Source of the DNA: Flavobacterium sp. N2038
GTDB lineage: Bacteria > Bacteroidota > Bacteroidia > Flavobacteriales > Flavobacteriaceae
DNA: 64,000 nt
NCBI RefSeq assembly: GCF_025947185.1
Contig: NZ_CP110001.1
Span: 2,666,001 to 2,730,000, forward strand
Direction: 5' to 3'
Positions 49,724 to 58,379 of the stretch are shown one piece after another (positions within the stretch are counted from its first letter, which is position 1; each line of letters opens with the position of its first letter). The position numbers and the translations under genes were made by a program. The notes beneath the pieces were generated by a model, which was given only the letters and a program-made list of their open reading frames with translations, was not told the DNA's origin and searched no databases.

Positions 49724-51553
49724 CTATTTATAATCTACAATTCTTGGTTTTGCCAATTCAAAACTTTGAAGCCCATAGTCAGTTGTTTCAAATGTATTAG
49801 TTTTGAATACGTTATCGCCCTGATAAGGAATAGTTGGATAATATGACAATGACAGCTGAAATGAACTGAAAACCAAATAGTCATTGCTAATTAATAATCC
49901 TAAAGTAAATTTTGAATATGGCTTGCTTCTTAACATGGCATTATCAGGACTTCCTAAAACGGCTATCGAATAATTAAAGAACGGATTTAAACGAAAACCT
50001 AAAACAGAATGTGGCGAATAGGTTTGGGTTTGCAGTGATAAAACCATTTTGCTGGTCCCGTAAAGTGCACTATTAAATCCGGCAAGACCGTTTTCTTCAT
50101 TTATATTAAGCTTGTCACCAATAATATCAACACGATTGGAACCAATAACCAATCTTGGATTAACAAATTGTCTTAATCTCCAGTTTCCAATACTAAATAG
50201 TTTGGTAAAATAATTAGGTTCCATTAAAAAAGCGGACTCAAACGTTTTTGACTTATCAAAGAAAGTTCCTATTTCAAGATTTATACTGAAGAAACCCAGT
50301 TTGAAATAATTTCCAAACGAAAATTGCGCACCCGCATAGGGGCGCCATAGTGTATTTTTGTACTGATATCCCAAGGTGATACCGTAAATTCGCCCAATAG
50401 GTACATCTTCGGTCTGGCCGTTTCTAAAAATATAACTGTCTTTTATAAACTTTCTTCGGTTTAGTCCAATTCCGGTTAAGATTAACTTTTCATCAGAATA
50501 AAAATGTGCAGGGTCATATATTTCGGTTGGAGTTTCGGTATAATCCTTATTCAGGAAACGTGCAGTGGTAACTAAATTGGTAATACCATTTTCATCCTCA
50601 AATACTTTTGTTGCTTTTCCGGCCCAAAAATCCTGAAAGTTATACTTAAATGGCTGATAGGCATAAGTCATATCTGGTGCCTGCAAAGTATCTTTTCTAA
50701 AGGTCTGGCCCACATACATTCCGCCTGCCCATTGCGTTAAGGGAGAATAAAACAAACGTTCAACATTAATACTTTTCGAGTAATTATTGTCCAGATCCAT
50801 TTTATAATATAATGTCGTCCCTATATAAGTATTTTTGATGTTTGGAACCGTATAGGTTACTTCATTACCATTTCGGCCATCGTCAAATCGGTTTGTAAAA
50901 CGGTATTCCAATTGCTGTCCGCTTCCAAAGAAATCTTTCTCTTTAAAACCAACAGAAACCTGATTACTTGAAATTGAAAATTTAGGTATTGTACTCCAGG
51001 AATCCAATACGCGAATGGTAACATCTACAGAATCTGATGCGGGCCCCACCAATTGGTTTGTTATTCGTACTGCGGTAACATATTTCTGAGAACGAATTAA
51101 ACGCTCAGATTCCTGTACTTTATAGCTGTCATAAGTTGAGTTTCTTTTAAAAAGAAGTAAATTCTTTATGGCAATTTTCTTTGTTTTTAAGTGAAGCCTG
51201 TTACCAGTTCGTTCTCCCCAATTTCGAGGCATTTGTGTGGTATCTGATACAGAATGTCCAAAAGGATCTAAAGTTACAATATTGATTTTACGAATGATTT
51301 TCCCATTGTAATTCATCGTATCAGTTTGTACAAGTAGTTCTTCTTTCTTTTTTTGTTTTTTTGCCTTAAACAGAAGTTTGTGTAAAGTTTGGGTGAACTT
51401 ATTTTTTTTAGAATAATTTCGAAGACGGTTATAAACTTCGGTACTGTCTTTCTTAGGAGAATTATTAGTTTTTGATGGAACTATTTGAGCCTGAATGCAT
51501 TGAAAACAAAAGCATAACAAAATAAAAAATAGTATTTTTTTGTTTACAAACAT
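49724..51553 (-). CDS. Outer-membrane beta-barrel protein with POTRA-like region (BamA/TamA-like)
   Basis: Exported 609-residue protein with a signal peptide (1-22, ending CIQAQ). Residues ~78-190 contain a POTRA-like unit (IIRKINIVTLDPFG ... YVTAVRITNQLVGPASDSVDVTIRVLD). The rest consists of alternating amphipathic strands such as VSVGFKEKDFFGSGQQLEYRF and ends in strands typical of an Omp85-type barrel (SYYPTIPYQG). Fewer POTRA repeats than BamA make an accessory Omp85 relative more likely. Substrate unknown. It is followed on the minus strand by the His-rich gene. Confidence 0.75.
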   Translation of the reverse strand: MFVNKKILFFILLCFCFQCIQAQIVPSKTNNSPKKDSTEVYNRLRNYSKKNKFTQTLHKLLFKAKKQKKKEELLVQTDTMNYNGKIIRKINIVTLDPFGHSVSDTTQMPRNWGERTGNRLHLKTKKIAIKNLLLFKRNSTYDSYKVQESERLIRSQKYVTAVRITNQLVGPASDSVDVTIRVLDSWSTIPKFSISSNQVSVGFKEKDFFGSGQQLEYRFTNRFDDGRNGNEVTYTVPNIKNTYIGTTLYYKMDLDNNYSKSINVERLFYSPLTQWAGGMYVGQTFRKDTLQAPDMTYAYQPFKYNFQDFWAGKATKVFEDENGITNLVTTARFLNKDYTETPTEIYDPAHFYSDEKLILTGIGLNRRKFIKDSYIFRNGQTEDVPIGRIYGITLGYQYKNTLWRPYAGAQFSFGNYFKLGFFSINLEIGTFFDKSKTFESAFLMEPNYFTKLFSIGNWRLRQFVNPRLVIGSNRVDIIGDKLNINEENGLAGFNSALYGTSKMVLSLQTQTYSPHSVLGFRLNPFFNYSIAVLGSPDNAMLRSKPYSKFTLGLLISNDYLVFSSFQLSLSYYPTIPYQGDNVFKTNTFETTDYGLQSFELAKPRIVDYK

Positions 51554-51639
51554 TCAGATATTTTTTGACTTATTTTTTATTGATTATAATATGAATATAG
51601 GGTAAAAAACGCGAATATGTGCTAAAATGACGGATTATT

Positions 51640-52740
51640 TTAATTCTCAACTTTAGCTTTTCGAATTCTCCAGATAAATCTTTTAGGCATGTGATTGCCC
51701 ATAACATAGCCCCAGGCTTCCAGTGATTCTATTCGTTCAAAAATGATTTTTAGAATGGCGAGAAGCGGAATAGCCAGGAACATACCGGAAATTCCTGCTG
51801 CAGAACCACCAATAATAATTCCTATAATGGAAACAAAAGCATTGATTTCGACTTTTGAATTGATGATTAAAGGAACAAGTAGATTATTATCAATTAGCTG
51901 CACTATGACATTTACAATCAAAATTCCTAAAATAATAGAGGTTTCGGCAGATCCGGTTAATGAGGCTAAAACCGTAATAATTCCGGCAATCAATATTCCT
52001 ATGTACGGTATAAGATTTAAAATCCCTGTAATCAATCCTAGTAATATAAAATACTTTACGCCAATTATCCAAAGACCTAAACTTGTTAAAACAGAAACTA
52101 CAATCATTTCGAGAATAAGACTTATGATATAATTGTTTATAGAAACTTTTATTCGTGACAGGATATCTTTTAAGGTGGCGTGATTCTCTTTACTAATCAA
52201 TTTTGCCAGAAAAAGAATAAAATGATCTTTATAAAGCAAGAACAAAAAGGTATAAATAGGAATGATAGTACAATCTAAAAGAAGATCGGTGATTGATATT
52301 ATGGCAGAGCCCAGAGTAGCATTTCCATTCTTTACAGAATCTTTAGTAACCGTGTCAAGATATTTTTTCTGTTCACCAATACTTACATGAAAATTTTCTC
52401 TGATAAATTTATGAATTTCTATCAGGAATGAGTTAGCATTCTTTTTAATGGTTTCAAAATCATTTGCCATATTGGTCACCTGATAAGAAATAAAAACTAA
52501 GATTCCGATAATGAATATTAGGAAAAGGAAAACACAGATGGCTGCAGCCAGATGTCTGGGAAACTTAAGTTTTACATTAAAAAAAGTAAAGACAGGTACT
52601 AATAAAACAGAAAATAAAAATGCCATAAGGACTGGCGTAATAATATCTTTTGCGATACAAAAAATATAGGCAAACGAAATTAAACTTATTAATATGCAAG
52701 CAAGTTTTGCATAAAACGGCAATTTTATTGTTTGAATCAT
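51640..52740 (-). CDS. AI-2E/PerM-family transporter
   Basis: Inner-membrane protein of 366 residues with seven to eight helices. The pattern of two N-terminal helices, a soluble amphipathic region (~75-140), then LGLITGILNLIPYIGILIAGI and VQLIDNNLLVPLIINSKVEINAF is diagnostic of the AI-2E transporter (PerM/YhhQ-type) family. Members include putative signal exporters and Na+/H+ antiporters, so the cargo is uncertain. It lies 111 bases downstream of the MscS-like gene. Confidence 0.9.
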   Translation of the reverse strand: MIQTIKLPFYAKLACILISLISFAYIFCIAKDIITPVLMAFLFSVLLVPVFTFFNVKLKFPRHLAAAICVFLFLIFIIGILVFISYQVTNMANDFETIKKNANSFLIEIHKFIRENFHVSIGEQKKYLDTVTKDSVKNGNATLGSAIISITDLLLDCTIIPIYTFLFLLYKDHFILFLAKLISKENHATLKDILSRIKVSINNYIISLILEMIVVSVLTSLGLWIIGVKYFILLGLITGILNLIPYIGILIAGIITVLASLTGSAETSIILGILIVNVIVQLIDNNLLVPLIINSKVEINAFVSIIGIIIGGSAAGISGMFLAIPLLAILKIIFERIESLEAWGYVMGNHMPKRFIWRIRKAKVEN

Positions 52741-52851
52741 TTTGGTGAAGTTTTATAGAAAGAATCAAATTGGTCCAACAAATATTATAATTTATTTCAA
52801 TTATAACGTTGCAGGTTTTTCTATAGACTTTACAAAATTTCCATTCAGCTT

Positions 52852-53382
52852 TTAGTCAAAAAACTCTTTGTCTTCGTATTGTACAGGCATAATTGAGATG
52901 CCTTTTTGCAGTAACAAATTATTAGGAAAAATGATTTTTTCTCCCTCTTTTGTTTTTAGATTCACATGAAAAGCACTAATGTCTTCGATTTCGGCTTCAA
53001 TTGGAAAATCTTTATCGTGAATTTTTATAGTATCGCCAATTCTAAATGGGAATGAGAAAAACAAAATCATTCCCGAAGTAACATTGCTTAAAATAGACCA
53101 TTGTGCAAACATAGCTACACCAATTACTGTTGCAATTGAAGAAACGGTGATGAAAATATCCTGGGTCTCAACTCCCCAAATTACAATCAGGCTGATGGTT
53201 ACCAATATATTCATCAATATGTGAATATACTTGATTACCAGATTGGTTCTATGTTCTAATAACTGACTGCTGCTTGCATAACGCCTGATTAATTTGGCGA
53301 TTATTATTCTTAGCGCAACCAATGCTAAAAGTAGCACTATGGTCGTAATTATTTCCTGACTATACTCTTTAAAAGAAAACAT
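52852..53382 (-). CDS. Small MscS-family mechanosensitive channel
   Basis: Membrane protein of 176 residues with three helices (about 10-29, 48-68 and 72-95), the third being the pore helix (SSIATVIGVAMFAQWSILSNVTSGMIL). A beta domain follows (PFRIGDTIKI ... AEIEDISAFHVNLKTKEGEKIIFPNN). It is shorter than E. coli MscS because the C-terminal alpha/beta domain is largely missing. Expected to release osmolytes on hypo-osmotic shock. It lies 10 bases after maf in the same operon. Confidence 0.9.
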   Translation of the reverse strand: MFSFKEYSQEIITTIVLLLALVALRIIIAKLIRRYASSSQLLEHRTNLVIKYIHILMNILVTISLIVIWGVETQDIFITVSSIATVIGVAMFAQWSILSNVTSGMILFFSFPFRIGDTIKIHDKDFPIEAEIEDISAFHVNLKTKEGEKIIFPNNLLLQKGISIMPVQYEDKEFFD

Positions 53383-53392
53383 AAGATAATTT

Positions 53393-53977
53393 TTATACTA
53401 ATGTACTCAAATATTCGTAAACTTTGGCAGTCGGAAGCCCCATAACATTGGTATAAGAACCCTCGACTTTTGCTACAGCCATAAAACCGAACCATTCCTG
53501 AATGCCGTAAGCGCCGGCTTTATCATAAGGTTTGTAGTTTTCGATGTAATATAAGATAGCTTCGTCTGAAAGATTGTTAAAAGTCACTTTTGTGATATCA
53601 TGCAATAGGGTAGAAGTGCTATTGGTTTTAAAACAAACCGAAGTGATCACTTCATGCGTAGTGTCTGACATTGATTTGATCATCTCAAATGCTTCTTCAG
53701 CAGTTTTAGGCTTTCCAAGAGCTTTATTCTGATGCCAGACAATGGTGTCGCTGGTAACTAGTATTTCATTTTCTTTTAATTCTCCTTCAAAAGCACTTGC
53801 CTTTAATTCGGCTAAAAAATCGGTTATTTCGACCGCTTTCAGTTCAGGAGGATAAATCTCTTCGATATCTTTTAGTCTGATTTCAAAATCAAGATCTAAA
53901 TCTTTAAAAAACTGTTGTCTTCTTGGAGATCCCGAAGCCAGAATTATGCTGTATTTTTTAAGTTTTTCTTTAAGCAT
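53393..53977 (-). CDS. maf: Maf-family nucleoside triphosphate pyrophosphatase
   Basis: Cytoplasmic house-cleaning pyrophosphatase of 194 residues acting on dTTP/UTP or modified nucleotides. The opening IILASGSPRRQQFF (SGSPRR at 15-20), SDTIVWHQNKALGKPKTAEEA and the later YDKAGAYGIQEW are Maf signatures. It overlaps the UbiA-family gene by 8 bases, indicating coupled translation in a cluster with kdsC and DUF2520. Confidence 0.93.
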   Translation of the reverse strand: MLKEKLKKYSIILASGSPRRQQFFKDLDLDFEIRLKDIEEIYPPELKAVEITDFLAELKASAFEGELKENEILVTSDTIVWHQNKALGKPKTAEEAFEMIKSMSDTTHEVITSVCFKTNSTSTLLHDITKVTFNNLSDEAILYYIENYKPYDKAGAYGIQEWFGFMAVAKVEGSYTNVMGLPTAKVYEYLSTLV

Positions 53978-54896
53978 TGTACTTAATATTAAGAGTAATT
54001 ACCAGGATGGATAAAATTCCGAAAAGTAAAATCAGTTTTAAAACGGTACTTAAATGGTGAAATTCTTTTGGAGATTTTGCTGTAAATACTTTTACGATGA
54101 AATATAATAATGGAGCCAAAACAAAAGCAAACGAATATAAAGTCGCCACATAAAGTTTATTTTCCATGAAATAAGCATTAATATAAAGCAAAGACAATAT
54201 AAAAGGAATAATCGCAAAACCTGAAGCTATTTTTGCCGCTCTGCTAATTCCAATTGCAATTGGTAAAGTATTCATTCCCTGATTGTAATCGCCATTTACA
54301 TCTTCTATGTCTTTAACTATTTCCCTGATGAAATTAATCATAAAAGCAAACAAGGCATAATCGATCAGAATAGAAAAAAAGCTTGCCATTTGCGCCTGAT
54401 TTTCGGCAACTGTAGCTGGAAACAAATCAAAAACACCAATTATAATTACGCTAAAAGCCAGTAATAATGCAATAATAAAATTACCCAGAATCATGATTTG
54501 CTTTAGGCTTGTAGAATAAAAATAAAGCAAAGAAGCAATCAAAATAAAAATGGAAGCAAAACTTGGTTTTAGAATTACATTCGATAAATAAAAACCAATT
54601 GCAACGCCAGTAATATTAAGTCCAAAATAAATATTGTAAGCTCTCGTTTCTGAGATTCCTTTGCCAATAATCACCTTGTTTGGTCTATTAATAGAATCTG
54701 TTGCCACATCAAAAATATCATTTACGACATATCCGGCAGCAGCTAATAAAACGGTACTCAAAACTAATAATCCGTATTGCCAGTCTGCTAAAGCTAAAGG
54801 AATATTTTGCTGTTTTAAAAAGGCATAACGAAATAGAAGCTGCATAAAAGCAAGCATAAGGAGGTTTTGGTAGCGAACGAGTTTTAGATATTTCAT
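53970..54896 (-). CDS. UbiA-family prenyltransferase, geranylgeranylglycerol-phosphate geranylgeranyltransferase-like
   Basis: Integral membrane prenyltransferase of 308 residues, eight to nine helices. The first Asp-rich motif is N59-D-I-F-D-V-A-T-D67 and the second is DIEDVNGDYNQGMNTLP; both bind Mg-prenyl diphosphate. The gene order UbiA-maf-kdsC-DUF2520 is the one in which flavobacterial genes are usually labelled geranylgeranylglycerol-phosphate geranylgeranyltransferase. The actual acceptor (glycerol phosphate, quinone ring or other) cannot be decided from sequence. Confidence 0.87.
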   Translation of the reverse strand: MKYLKLVRYQNLLMLAFMQLLFRYAFLKQQNIPLALADWQYGLLVLSTVLLAAAGYVVNDIFDVATDSINRPNKVIIGKGISETRAYNIYFGLNITGVAIGFYLSNVILKPSFASIFILIASLLYFYSTSLKQIMILGNFIIALLLAFSVIIIGVFDLFPATVAENQAQMASFFSILIDYALFAFMINFIREIVKDIEDVNGDYNQGMNTLPIAIGISRAAKIASGFAIIPFILSLLYINAYFMENKLYVATLYSFAFVLAPLLYFIVKVFTAKSPKEFHHLSTVLKLILLFGILSILVITLNIKYNA

Positions 54897-54930
54897 TTGT
54901 TTTGAGGTTCTGAGTGGCTAAGTTTTATAA

Positions 54931-55458
54931 TTAATCGTGTTTTCCGTTAAAATATTCCATCCATCTTCCTTGTACTTTCATTACCTGTTCGATTACATCA
55001 CGTGCAGCGCCTCGTCCGCCTTTTACGTGCGAAATATAACGACAGATGTTTTTGATTTCCGGACTTGCATCTTGTGGGCTGGTAGGTAATCCAACTAATT
55101 TCATAACATGAAAATCCGGAATATCATCACCCATATATAACACTTGTTCGGGTTTTATATTGTAAGTATCAGTATACTCTTTAAACGTTTTTACTTTGTC
55201 AGGAGTCCCTAAATGAATGTCTTTAATTCCTAGATTTTGTAGTCGGATACGAACACCTTCATTGCTTCCTCCAGAAATAATGCAGACATTATAGCCACTT
55301 TCAATAGCCGCTTTCATTGCATAACCGTCACGAATATTCATGGTACGAAGCATTTCTCCTTCATTGGTTACGAATACTGAGCTATCTGTAAGTACGCCAT
55401 CAACATCAAAAACAAATGTTGTGATGTCATTCATTATTTCTTTATAACTTTTTGCCAT
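54931..55458 (-). CDS. kdsC: KdsC-type 3-deoxy-D-manno-octulosonate 8-phosphate phosphatase
   Basis: HAD-family phosphatase of 175 residues that releases Kdo from Kdo-8-phosphate for lipopolysaccharide synthesis. Motif I FDVDGVLTDSSV carries D18 and D20. IISGGSNEGVRIR is motif II, and YMGDDIPDFHVM is motif IV. The capless form and GGRGAARDVIEQV tail fit KdsC. It overlaps the DUF2520 gene by 17 bases. Confidence 0.9.
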   Translation of the reverse strand: MAKSYKEIMNDITTFVFDVDGVLTDSSVFVTNEGEMLRTMNIRDGYAMKAAIESGYNVCIISGGSNEGVRIRLQNLGIKDIHLGTPDKVKTFKEYTDTYNIKPEQVLYMGDDIPDFHVMKLVGLPTSPQDASPEIKNICRYISHVKGGRGAARDVIEQVMKVQGRWMEYFNGKHD

Positions 55459-56203
55459 TATTTTGTATAGATTGTGTTAGAATTTTATAAATGTTTTTTT
55501 GATTTTCATTGGTTAAGTAATCCAGATGTGCTTCAATAGTATTTGAATCATTGCGTTTTGCCGGACCAGTTTGTGCATCAACCGGATCTAAGGTTTTGAT
55601 TTTTTCTGCAGTTTCCTGAATTAAAGGTTTTAATACTTCAAAAGGAACCCGATGTTCATCACAAATTTCCTGTCCAATCTGATATAAGTGATTGGTGAAA
55701 TTATTCACAAAAACAGCTGCCACATGTAGTGCTTTTCGCTGTTCTGAATTAATTGAAAAAACGGCATTTGAAATATTTTTTGCGACTTTTTCAAGAAAAT
55801 CAAAATCAACGGGATTTTCTGCTTCTAAACACATTGGAATCACCGAAAAATCGATTGCTTTGTTTTTAGAAAAAGTCTGAAGCGGATAAAAAACGCTTCG
55901 TCTGTTTTTTGCATCTAAAGTATCTATGGAAGCTGTACCGGAAGTATGTGCTACAAGACAGTTTTGAAAGGGTATCTTACTGGAAACTTCTGAAATAGCA
56001 TTGTCTGAAACGGCAATGATAAACAGATCAGCCTCCTTTAAACCCTTAAAATCAGTGACAATTTTATCAGAATCAATAAGTGGGAGTAGCGCTTCTTTTT
56101 TTCTGGAAAATACCTGAACAATTTCGATAGCTTCACTTTTTATGAAAACTTTTATCAAATGCTGTGCAACATTTCCGGAACCAATTAGCGTTATTCGAAT
56201 CAT
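55442..56203 (-). CDS. Rossmann-like NAD(P)-binding protein with DUF2520 domain
   Basis: A 253-residue protein. The N-terminal Rossmann fold begins at once (MIRITLIGSGNVAQHL), continues through FIIAVSDNAISEV and HTSGTASIDTL, and is followed by a helical DUF2520 domain (VNNFTNHLYQIGQEIC). Resembles F420/NADP-dependent oxidoreductases and pantothenate-type dehydrogenases, but the substrate is unknown. It is first in the kdsC/ubiA-like/maf/mscS cluster. A TAATTTTG box ends only 5 bases before the ATG, so the mRNA may be leaderless. Confidence 0.88.
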   Translation of the reverse strand: MIRITLIGSGNVAQHLIKVFIKSEAIEIVQVFSRKKEALLPLIDSDKIVTDFKGLKEADLFIIAVSDNAISEVSSKIPFQNCLVAHTSGTASIDTLDAKNRRSVFYPLQTFSKNKAIDFSVIPMCLEAENPVDFDFLEKVAKNISNAVFSINSEQRKALHVAAVFVNNFTNHLYQIGQEICDEHRVPFEVLKPLIQETAEKIKTLDPVDAQTGPAKRNDSNTIEAHLDYLTNENQKNIYKILTQSIQNNGKKL

Positions 56204-56207
56204 AGCA

Positions 56208-56215
56208 CAAAATTA
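56208..56215 (-). promoter_or_regulatory. -7 box directly before the DUF2520 gene
   Basis: Minus-strand TAATTTTG; only TGCT lies between it and the ATG, implying a very short or absent 5' leader. Confidence 0.45.
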
Positions 56216-56313
56216 CTATTATTTTTTTTAAAAGCCGACTGCTTTTGTATCGTTTGTATATACTTTAAATACAGTCATTGTATGATCTGTCTACTTTTTG
56301 GAATAAAATTAAG

Positions 56314-56358
56314 AACCCGCTTTTGATAACTAATTTACATAATTATCAAAAGCGGGTT
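56314..56358 (-). terminator. Terminator of the GH28 gene
   Basis: AACCCGCTTTTGATAA (56314-56329) against its exact complement at 56343-56358, with a 13-base loop; downstream on the minus strand is T-rich. Confidence 0.8.
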
Positions 56359-56380
56359 TAGAGTATTGATTTATACAAGT

Positions 56381-58066
56381 TTAAAATTTCACAGCTCCTT
56401 TTGGAACATTTTCTCCAATAGAGGTCTTTTTAGCAAAATCAGAGGTCGGAGTAGAAACAAACTGGATATTCTGACTCACTTCTCCGTTAATGGAAATTGC
56501 TTTTTCTGAAGTCGATTCAAATTCAACATCCTTAAAAGACATATTTTTACCATTATAAATCTCAAAAACGGTTGGTTTCTTAATATCTAATTTTATATTA
56601 CTTATTTTAATTCCGTTAGCATCAATAATAGAAAAACCATTTTCTGCTTTTGCTGTTAAGTTTGAAATTTCAATATTTTCAAGATTCATTTCCGGTAAAC
56701 CTTGTAAAAATACAGCCTGATAAGCTCCTGCAATTGTAACGTTTCTGATTGAAATATTCTTGAATTGTGGTGTTTCGTCATTAACGGCCATCATTTTATT
56801 CTTAACTGGAGTTCCGCCTTCGGCCAATGTTTCGGCAATAGATTTCCCTCCATAGTATAAATCAAAAGAAATTGCCTGAGAAGGAATATCGGTCATAAAA
56901 ATATCCGAAATAAAGATGTTTTCTACAATACCGCCACGTCCACGTGTACTTTTAAAACGAAGCCCAACGTCAGTTCCCATAAAAGTACAATTAGAAACAT
57001 GAAGATTTTTTACCCCTCCGGACATTTCGCTTCCTACTGTTACGCCGCCATGTCCGTGGTAGACGATATTGTTTCTTACGATTATATTTTCGCAGGCAAT
57101 TCCGCGATCTCGACCGTCTTTATCTTTACCTGATTTAATACAAATTGCATCATCACCAACATCAAAACTTGAATTTTCTATTAAAACATTTTTACAAGAT
57201 TCTACGTCCAGACCATCGCCGTTCTGTGAATACCACGGATTACGAACAGTAACATTTCTAACAATTAGATCTTCAATCATAAGTGGGTGAAGGTTCCATG
57301 ATGGTGAATTTTGAAAAACAGGACCATCAAAAAGGACTCTTTTGCTATTCTGAATGCTTACCATTGCCGGACGAAGAAAATCATGTATTTCCTCAAATTG
57401 CTCTTTTGTTTTTAAATCTAAACGGACGTTTTGATCGGCACCTTTTGAACCTTTTAAGTATTGTTCTGATGGATACCAGCTGTCTTTTTTATCATTTAAA
57501 ACACCACCGGAAGCCACAAATTTCTTCCATTGGTCATCAGTAAGTTTGCTTTTCTTTACTTGTCGCCAGGCTTCGCCCGAACCATCCCAAACACCGTTTC
57601 CTGTAAAAGCGACATTTTCCAGATTTTTACCATAAATAGGAGAGATGCATCTCCAGGTGTTTAAACCTTCAAAACTAGTTTCTATAATTGGGTATAAACT
57701 TTTATCAGTCGAAAACTTGATTAATGCTCCCGTTTCTGCATGCAACTCAATATTGCTTTTTAAGATAATTGGACCTGTCAGCCAGATTCCCGGAGGAATA
57801 ATTACCTTTCCGCCACCTTTCTTTGCAACAGCATCTATTGCATCGGCAAAAGCTTTAGTATTTAGTACATAACCTCCGTTTACGGCTCCAAAATCTTTAA
57901 TGTTTACGCTGTTTTTTGGAATTACCGGTTCCTGAACTTTTGACATTTTAAATTCAAGATTAGGATAAAAGGATGTTGCTTTTGCTTTTTGAGCTTTTAC
58001 ATTAAACGACCAAAACGATAGTAATAGGGTTAAGGCAATCAGCAGGTTGGTTGATTTGATTTTCAT
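56381..58066 (-). CDS. Glycoside hydrolase family 28 (polygalacturonase-like)
   Basis: Exported pectin-degrading enzyme of 561 residues with a signal peptide (ending FNVKAQ). The body is a right-handed beta-helix. NIKDFGAVNGGYVLNTKAFADAID is the family's N-terminal turn. Catalytic aspartates are D287 (GDGLD) and D305-D306 (GDDAICIKSG), and GHGGVTVGSE supplies the conserved His. It has no lipobox or sorting tail and could be periplasmic. A LacI-type palindrome about 100 bases upstream suggests substrate induction. No SusC/SusD genes are nearby, so it is not part of a visible polysaccharide-utilisation locus. Confidence 0.92.
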   Translation of the reverse strand: MKIKSTNLLIALTLLLSFWSFNVKAQKAKATSFYPNLEFKMSKVQEPVIPKNSVNIKDFGAVNGGYVLNTKAFADAIDAVAKKGGGKVIIPPGIWLTGPIILKSNIELHAETGALIKFSTDKSLYPIIETSFEGLNTWRCISPIYGKNLENVAFTGNGVWDGSGEAWRQVKKSKLTDDQWKKFVASGGVLNDKKDSWYPSEQYLKGSKGADQNVRLDLKTKEQFEEIHDFLRPAMVSIQNSKRVLFDGPVFQNSPSWNLHPLMIEDLIVRNVTVRNPWYSQNGDGLDVESCKNVLIENSSFDVGDDAICIKSGKDKDGRDRGIACENIIVRNNIVYHGHGGVTVGSEMSGGVKNLHVSNCTFMGTDVGLRFKSTRGRGGIVENIFISDIFMTDIPSQAISFDLYYGGKSIAETLAEGGTPVKNKMMAVNDETPQFKNISIRNVTIAGAYQAVFLQGLPEMNLENIEISNLTAKAENGFSIIDANGIKISNIKLDIKKPTVFEIYNGKNMSFKDVEFESTSEKAISINGEVSQNIQFVSTPTSDFAKKTSIGENVPKGAVKF

Positions 58067-58168
58067 TCTTAATTATTTGTAAAAGAGATAGTTAGTAGAT
58101 AAAATTCTTATTTTAGAACTATATGGGGTTGCAAAATAGAAATTTCTAGTTGATAAAAATACAAAATC

Positions 58169-58190
58169 AAAATGTAATCGATTACATTTT
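58169..58190. promoter_or_regulatory. LacI-family-type operator, 22-bp perfect palindrome
   Basis: The core TGTAATCGATTACA, flanked by AAAA and TTTT, is a CG-centred palindrome of the form recognised by LacI-family regulators. It lies 103 bases upstream of the GH28 start and 130 bases before the first promoter box of the divergent cytochrome locus. Confidence 0.65.
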
Positions 58191-58319
58191 ATTGAAAAAT
58201 ATTTTGCTTTTTAGTGAATTTCTCCAAACTCATAACAATGTAGTAAAAACCTTATTTTTAAAACAGAAAGCATCTAAAAATTGAACCTTTTTTTGGTTTT
58301 AATTAACAAATGACAAATA

Positions 58320-58348
58320 TTGGAACTCAACATTTTTAAGTACTTTTG
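58320..58348 (+). promoter_or_regulatory. Promoter of the ccsBA locus
   Basis: TTG (58320-58322), 18 bases, TACTTTTG (58341-58348); ATG at 58380. Confidence 0.7.
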
Positions 58349-58379
58349 TGGCACTTTTATACAATGTAATTCCTCAAAA

